NCBI GenBank assembly: GCA_964430295.1
Contig: CAYSEV010000010.1
Location: 1-38,104, forward strand
Source: CAYGFH01 sp964430295
GTDB taxonomy: Bacteria; Patescibacteriota; Microgenomatia; UBA10105; UBA927
Direction of reading: 5' to 3'
Length of the DNA: 38,104 bases
A model generated the notes under the pieces. That model ran no database searches. It saw only the letters and a program-made list of their open reading frames with translations, and was not told where the DNA came from. The position numbers and the translations under genes are program-made. Below are positions 35,579 to 38,104 of this stretch, one piece after another (positions within the stretch are counted from its first letter, which is position 1; each line of letters begins with the position of its first letter).

Positions 35579-36420
35579 CTACACACAATCTCAATACCCT
35601 TAAAAAATACAGATTGCCCCTGTAATGACCGTACGTGACTGCAAATCAACTGTGTCGAGGTTTGTATTGTTATGTGTCATTGGTAGTTTTCACACGCGAA
35701 AAATATGGTCAATACAGACACATACACACCCTTTTCACGCCAATAAAACGGATTACAGGATATGATAAGAAAATTAATACGTCAGGAGATTTCTTCTATG
35801 ATTTTATACACAGCGTAGATTGAATATAGAATTTAGATTGATTAGACAATATATAATAGACTTAACACTCTGTGATGAATGCTGCTAATGTGAGGTATCT
35901 ACTCACTCTCTCCCCTGTAGTAAATATATTTCAGCTGTAACTACAAATATATTGCGCTTTTTTACGAGTAATTCATCAATATACGTGATCAAAAATAACT
36001 TTATATTGTTATGACAATCTAAATAATATATAGCACTTTATCCCACATAATGCCAATAAAATGATATTCAATATTTTTTGAACTATAGTGACCAAAATGG
36101 CATTTTGCCCCCTATTTTTAGCACTAAAACTATAAGACTTTATATGAATATATTATAAGATATCGTATTCATTTAGATTGTATTAGCAGCATTTCACGAA
36201 CCGCTTTTTAAATAATCAGAAAATTCCAATGCGGTTAAAAAATTATGTTTTGTCGAAATATTTCATTCAAAATTAATTGAATTTTAATTAAATTTATTCC
36301 GTTTTAACAATATAAATTTATATGCGGTAATTCGTGGAATATAACATATTTTATTATTTTAAATAGAAAAAATAATAATTTTTACCCTTTCCAACCCTAC
36401 TTTTCTGGATCATTCACGCA
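35579..36420. other. AT-rich regulatory gap upstream of the integrase-collagen gene
   Basis: About 840 nt without a convincing gene. ATTTAGATTGT occurs at 36171-36181 and inverted at 36014-36024, with a 10-of-11 match at 35831-35841. CAAAATG-G-CATTTTG at 36093-36107 is a 15-bp palindrome. The long upstream region suggests complex control of the surface gene that follows. Confidence 0.55.
36093..36107. promoter_or_regulatory. 15-bp palindrome, operator-like
   Basis: CAAAATG and CATTTTG are perfect 7-bp arms around one G, 360 nt upstream of the collagen-like gene. Confidence 0.35.
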
Positions 36421-36450
36421 TTGACACGCTTATTATATATGAGATTTACT
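36421..36450 (+). promoter_or_regulatory. Promoter of the integrase-collagen gene, leaderless
   Basis: A perfect TTGACA (36421-36426), 18 bp, TTTACT (36445-36450), then 6 nt to the ATG at 36457. An alternative in-frame ATG is at 36469. Confidence 0.6.
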
Positions 36451-36456
36451 AGATAC

Positions 36457-38104
36457 ATGGAGAGTCTAATGTTATCTAATCTCGCGGATTATCAAGGTTT
36501 TATCGAGAGAACGTTCATTGGATTTCTTCAGGAACAAGGCACCTCAGAAATTACGCAGAAAAATTACCGCACAGACCTGCGACATTTCTTCAATTGGATT
36601 ATCACAACAAGCCAAACAAATGATTTTCCAGCGCAGAAATCAAATCAACAAGGATTACTGAAGCAAATTTCAACGGACATACTCGAAAAATACAAGCGAT
36701 CACAACTCTTGGATCATGTGCCAACAGCCACAATCAACAGACGATTCTCTACTCTGCGTATTTTCTTTAAATGCGCATTATTACAAGGCTGGATTGTAGA
36801 TGATCCATCAAAATATCTGGCCAATATTCCAAAATCACCCGAGTTGAACGTACAGAAAAAGAAAGCAAGAACAGACCATCTTTTACCTGGTGTACCCCTT
36901 CTCGCTGCCCCGCATACATCCGATGCTATTGTAGCTGCAGCCAGTTCGGCGCCATCAGTATCTGCCGTTGAGGCGCCACCAGTTGTGCCATCAACAATTG
37001 CAGGCGATTTCCCCCTTCAAACTCATCCACAAGCCACTCTCCCCATAGAGGAAGGACCGGAAACGATAGTCATTCCAGCAGGGGCAGCTCCTCCAGTCAT
37101 AACAAAAATAAATTTTCTTTCACCATTGGCATTAGGGATGATTCTTATGCTCGCCTTATTGGGAACCGGGGCTTTAATATATCAAATCATGGGTTTATCG
37201 AATCAAAATACATCAGGTCCAAAAGCATCTACTCCAGCTGTTAATCCATTACTTGGATTGTTACCACGATCCGCATCACAATCTGCTCAAATTGCAGGAG
37301 CCACAGGTCAGACGGGCCCAACCGGCGGACCTGGAGTATCCGGTCCGACAGGACCAACTGGCTTGGCTGGCCCCACTGGTGTTTTGGGTCCAAGTGGATT
37401 AGAGGGAGAACTAGGGCCTACGGGTATAACGGGATCCAAAGGTGATTATGGCCCAACAGGGCCTACAGGAAATGCAGGAACGTATGGCCCAACAGGGCCT
37501 ACAGGAACACAGGGATCATCTGGCCCGACAGGACCATCTGGAGAAACAGGACCAACAGGTGCGACAGGTGCGACTGGCATGAATGGTGCATCAGGACCGA
37601 CAGGTGCAACCGGATCATCCGGAACGACAGGTGCGACTGGAGCAACAGGTGCAGCAGGACCGACTGGTAATACTGGAAGCACAGGAACACAGGGCCCCAC
37701 AGGATCAACAGGTGCAACTGGGTTTGCAGGTCCAACGGGTGAAACAGGATCTACAGGTAGCAATGGACCGACAGGTCAGACAGGAACTCAGGGACCAACA
37801 GGAGAAACAGGTGCAACGGGAAGCAACGGTCCGACAGGGCAAACAGGTATTCAAGGCCCAACAGGCTCTACAGGACTCACTGGCCCAACAGGCGCAACCG
37901 GCATGACCGGCTCAACGGGCGTTCAGGGTCCGACAGGAACAACAGGCGCCACAGGTGTTCAAGGCCCTACAGGATCTACTGGATCCACGGGATTTGCTGG
38001 CCCAACAGGCGCAACCGGCATGACCGGCTCAACGGGCATTCAGGGTCCAACAGGAACAACAGGCGCCACAGGTGTTCAAGGCCCTACAGGATCTACTGGA
38101 TCCA
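36457..38104 (+). CDS. Integrase SAM-like domain-transmembrane-collagen fusion, C-terminus cut off
   Basis: The open frame runs to the window edge (549 codons so far). Residues about 12-127 are the N-terminal core-binding (SAM-like) domain of tyrosine recombinases: FLQEQGTSEITQKNYRTDL, a mid helix, then TINRRFSTLRIFFKCALLQG and a DDPSKYLANIP ending as in XerC/XerD. No catalytic domain (R...HxxR...Y) follows. Instead there is a Pro/Ala-rich linker, a transmembrane helix at about 219-242 (LALGMILMLALLGTGALIYQI) and, from about 279, a collagen-like Gly-X-Y stalk (GPTGPTGLAGPTG...). The DNA-binding part should be inside and the stalk outside. Start chosen by the leaderless promoter. It is the same plan as the gene at 21840-29858, with another DNA-binding domain. 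Confidence 0.88.
   Translation, partial: MESLMLSNLADYQGFIERTFIGFLQEQGTSEITQKNYRTDLRHFFNWIITTSQTNDFPAQKSNQQGLLKQISTDILEKYKRSQLLDHVPTATINRRFSTLRIFFKCALLQGWIVDDPSKYLANIPKSPELNVQKKKARTDHLLPGVPLLAAPHTSDAIVAAASSAPSVSAVEAPPVVPSTIAGDFPLQTHPQATLPIEEGPETIVIPAGAAPPVITKINFLSPLALGMILMLALLGTGALIYQIMGLSNQNTSGPKASTPAVNPLLGLLPRSASQSAQIAGATGQTGPTGGPGVSGPTGPTGLAGPTGVLGPSGLEGELGPTGITGSKGDYGPTGPTGNAGTYGPTGPTGTQGSSGPTGPSGETGPTGATGATGMNGASGPTGATGSSGTTGATGATGAAGPTGNTGSTGTQGPTGSTGATGFAGPTGETGSTGSNGPTGQTGTQGPTGETGATGSNGPTGQTGIQGPTGSTGLTGPTGATGMTGSTGVQGPTGTTGATGVQGPTGSTGSTGFAGPTGATGMTGSTGIQGPTGTTGATGVQGPTGSTGS
37882..38104 (+). repeat. 117-bp near-identical tandem repeat in the collagen tract
   Basis: The block beginning GGCCCAACAGGCGCAACC at 37882 recurs at 37999 with about two substitutions over 106 nt, a period of 39 codons or 13 triplets. 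The window ends inside the second copy. Confidence 0.8.

Noticed and set aside
35635..35823. Plus-strand 62-aa frame downstream of leuS start
   Set aside because: No promoter or ribosome site, no family, AT-rich region with stops around it; likely chance.
37446..37763. Minus-strand PVAPVGP frame inside the second collagen gene
   Set aside because: Same antisense effect of the repeat.

Overview
The window looks like a scaffold fragment from an uncultivated bacterium of the Patescibacteria/CPR, most like Peregrinibacteria or Peribacteria. This is an inference from gene content: giant collagen-like and LamG surface proteins, a competence locus with a split comEC, heavily modified tRNA synthetases and many small unknown proteins. 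Translation uses the standard bacterial code, because TGA acts as a stop (for example at the end of comEC). The recoded Gracilibacteria/Absconditabacteria are therefore unlikely. There is a 10-N scaffold gap at 647-656, and the right edge stops inside a tandem repeat. No tRNA, rRNA, IS element or CRISPR array is visible.

Layout. 1-2404: a cut-off hypothetical gene, a TrmB-like regulator interrupted by the N gap, and a GNAT-fold/DUF2156-like protein. 2549-6586: a Kup potassium transporter, a TrpR/YerC-like repressor with a perfect operator in its own promoter, a small unknown protein, and a membrane-anchored SNase-type nuclease preceded by copies of the same operator half-site. 6617-9180: two paralogous HD-like proteins flanking an unknown protein. 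9292-11460: an enlarged ArgRS gene carrying a 90-bp palindromic element as exactly 30 in-frame codons. 11990-14313: an MBL-fold hydrolase and a GNAT-like gene that apparently needs a -1 frameshift. These lie downstream of a T-box riboswitch with its own promoter and terminator, and of a second structured leader.

14575-29858: a minus-strand block of exported or anchored proteins. It holds a Cys-rich protein, a small anchored protein, a 1,887-aa DUF2341/tail-collar-like/six-LamG protein, and a 2,672-aa protein. The last joins two N-terminal MerR/Xis-type DNA-binding domains to a transmembrane helix and about 390 Gly-X-Y triplets. 30371-35564: leuS-comEA-comEC-comEC(MBL), a compact operon for LeuRS and DNA uptake. 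36457-38104: on the plus strand, a second collagen-like protein whose N-terminus is a tyrosine-recombinase core-binding (SAM-like) domain, followed by a transmembrane helix and the collagen stalk.

Main point. Two unrelated DNA-binding domains are each fused through a membrane helix to the same kind of collagen stalk. Their upstream regions share an exact 11-mer, ATTTAGATTGT. This is the best candidate for an undescribed system: membrane-tethered DNA-binding proteins with surface fibres, possibly for DNA capture, chromosome tethering or surface-to-gene signalling. A second recurring feature is the promoter layout. Many genes have a good -35/-10 pair with the -10 box only 5-8 nt before the ATG, so leaderless mRNAs are probably common here.
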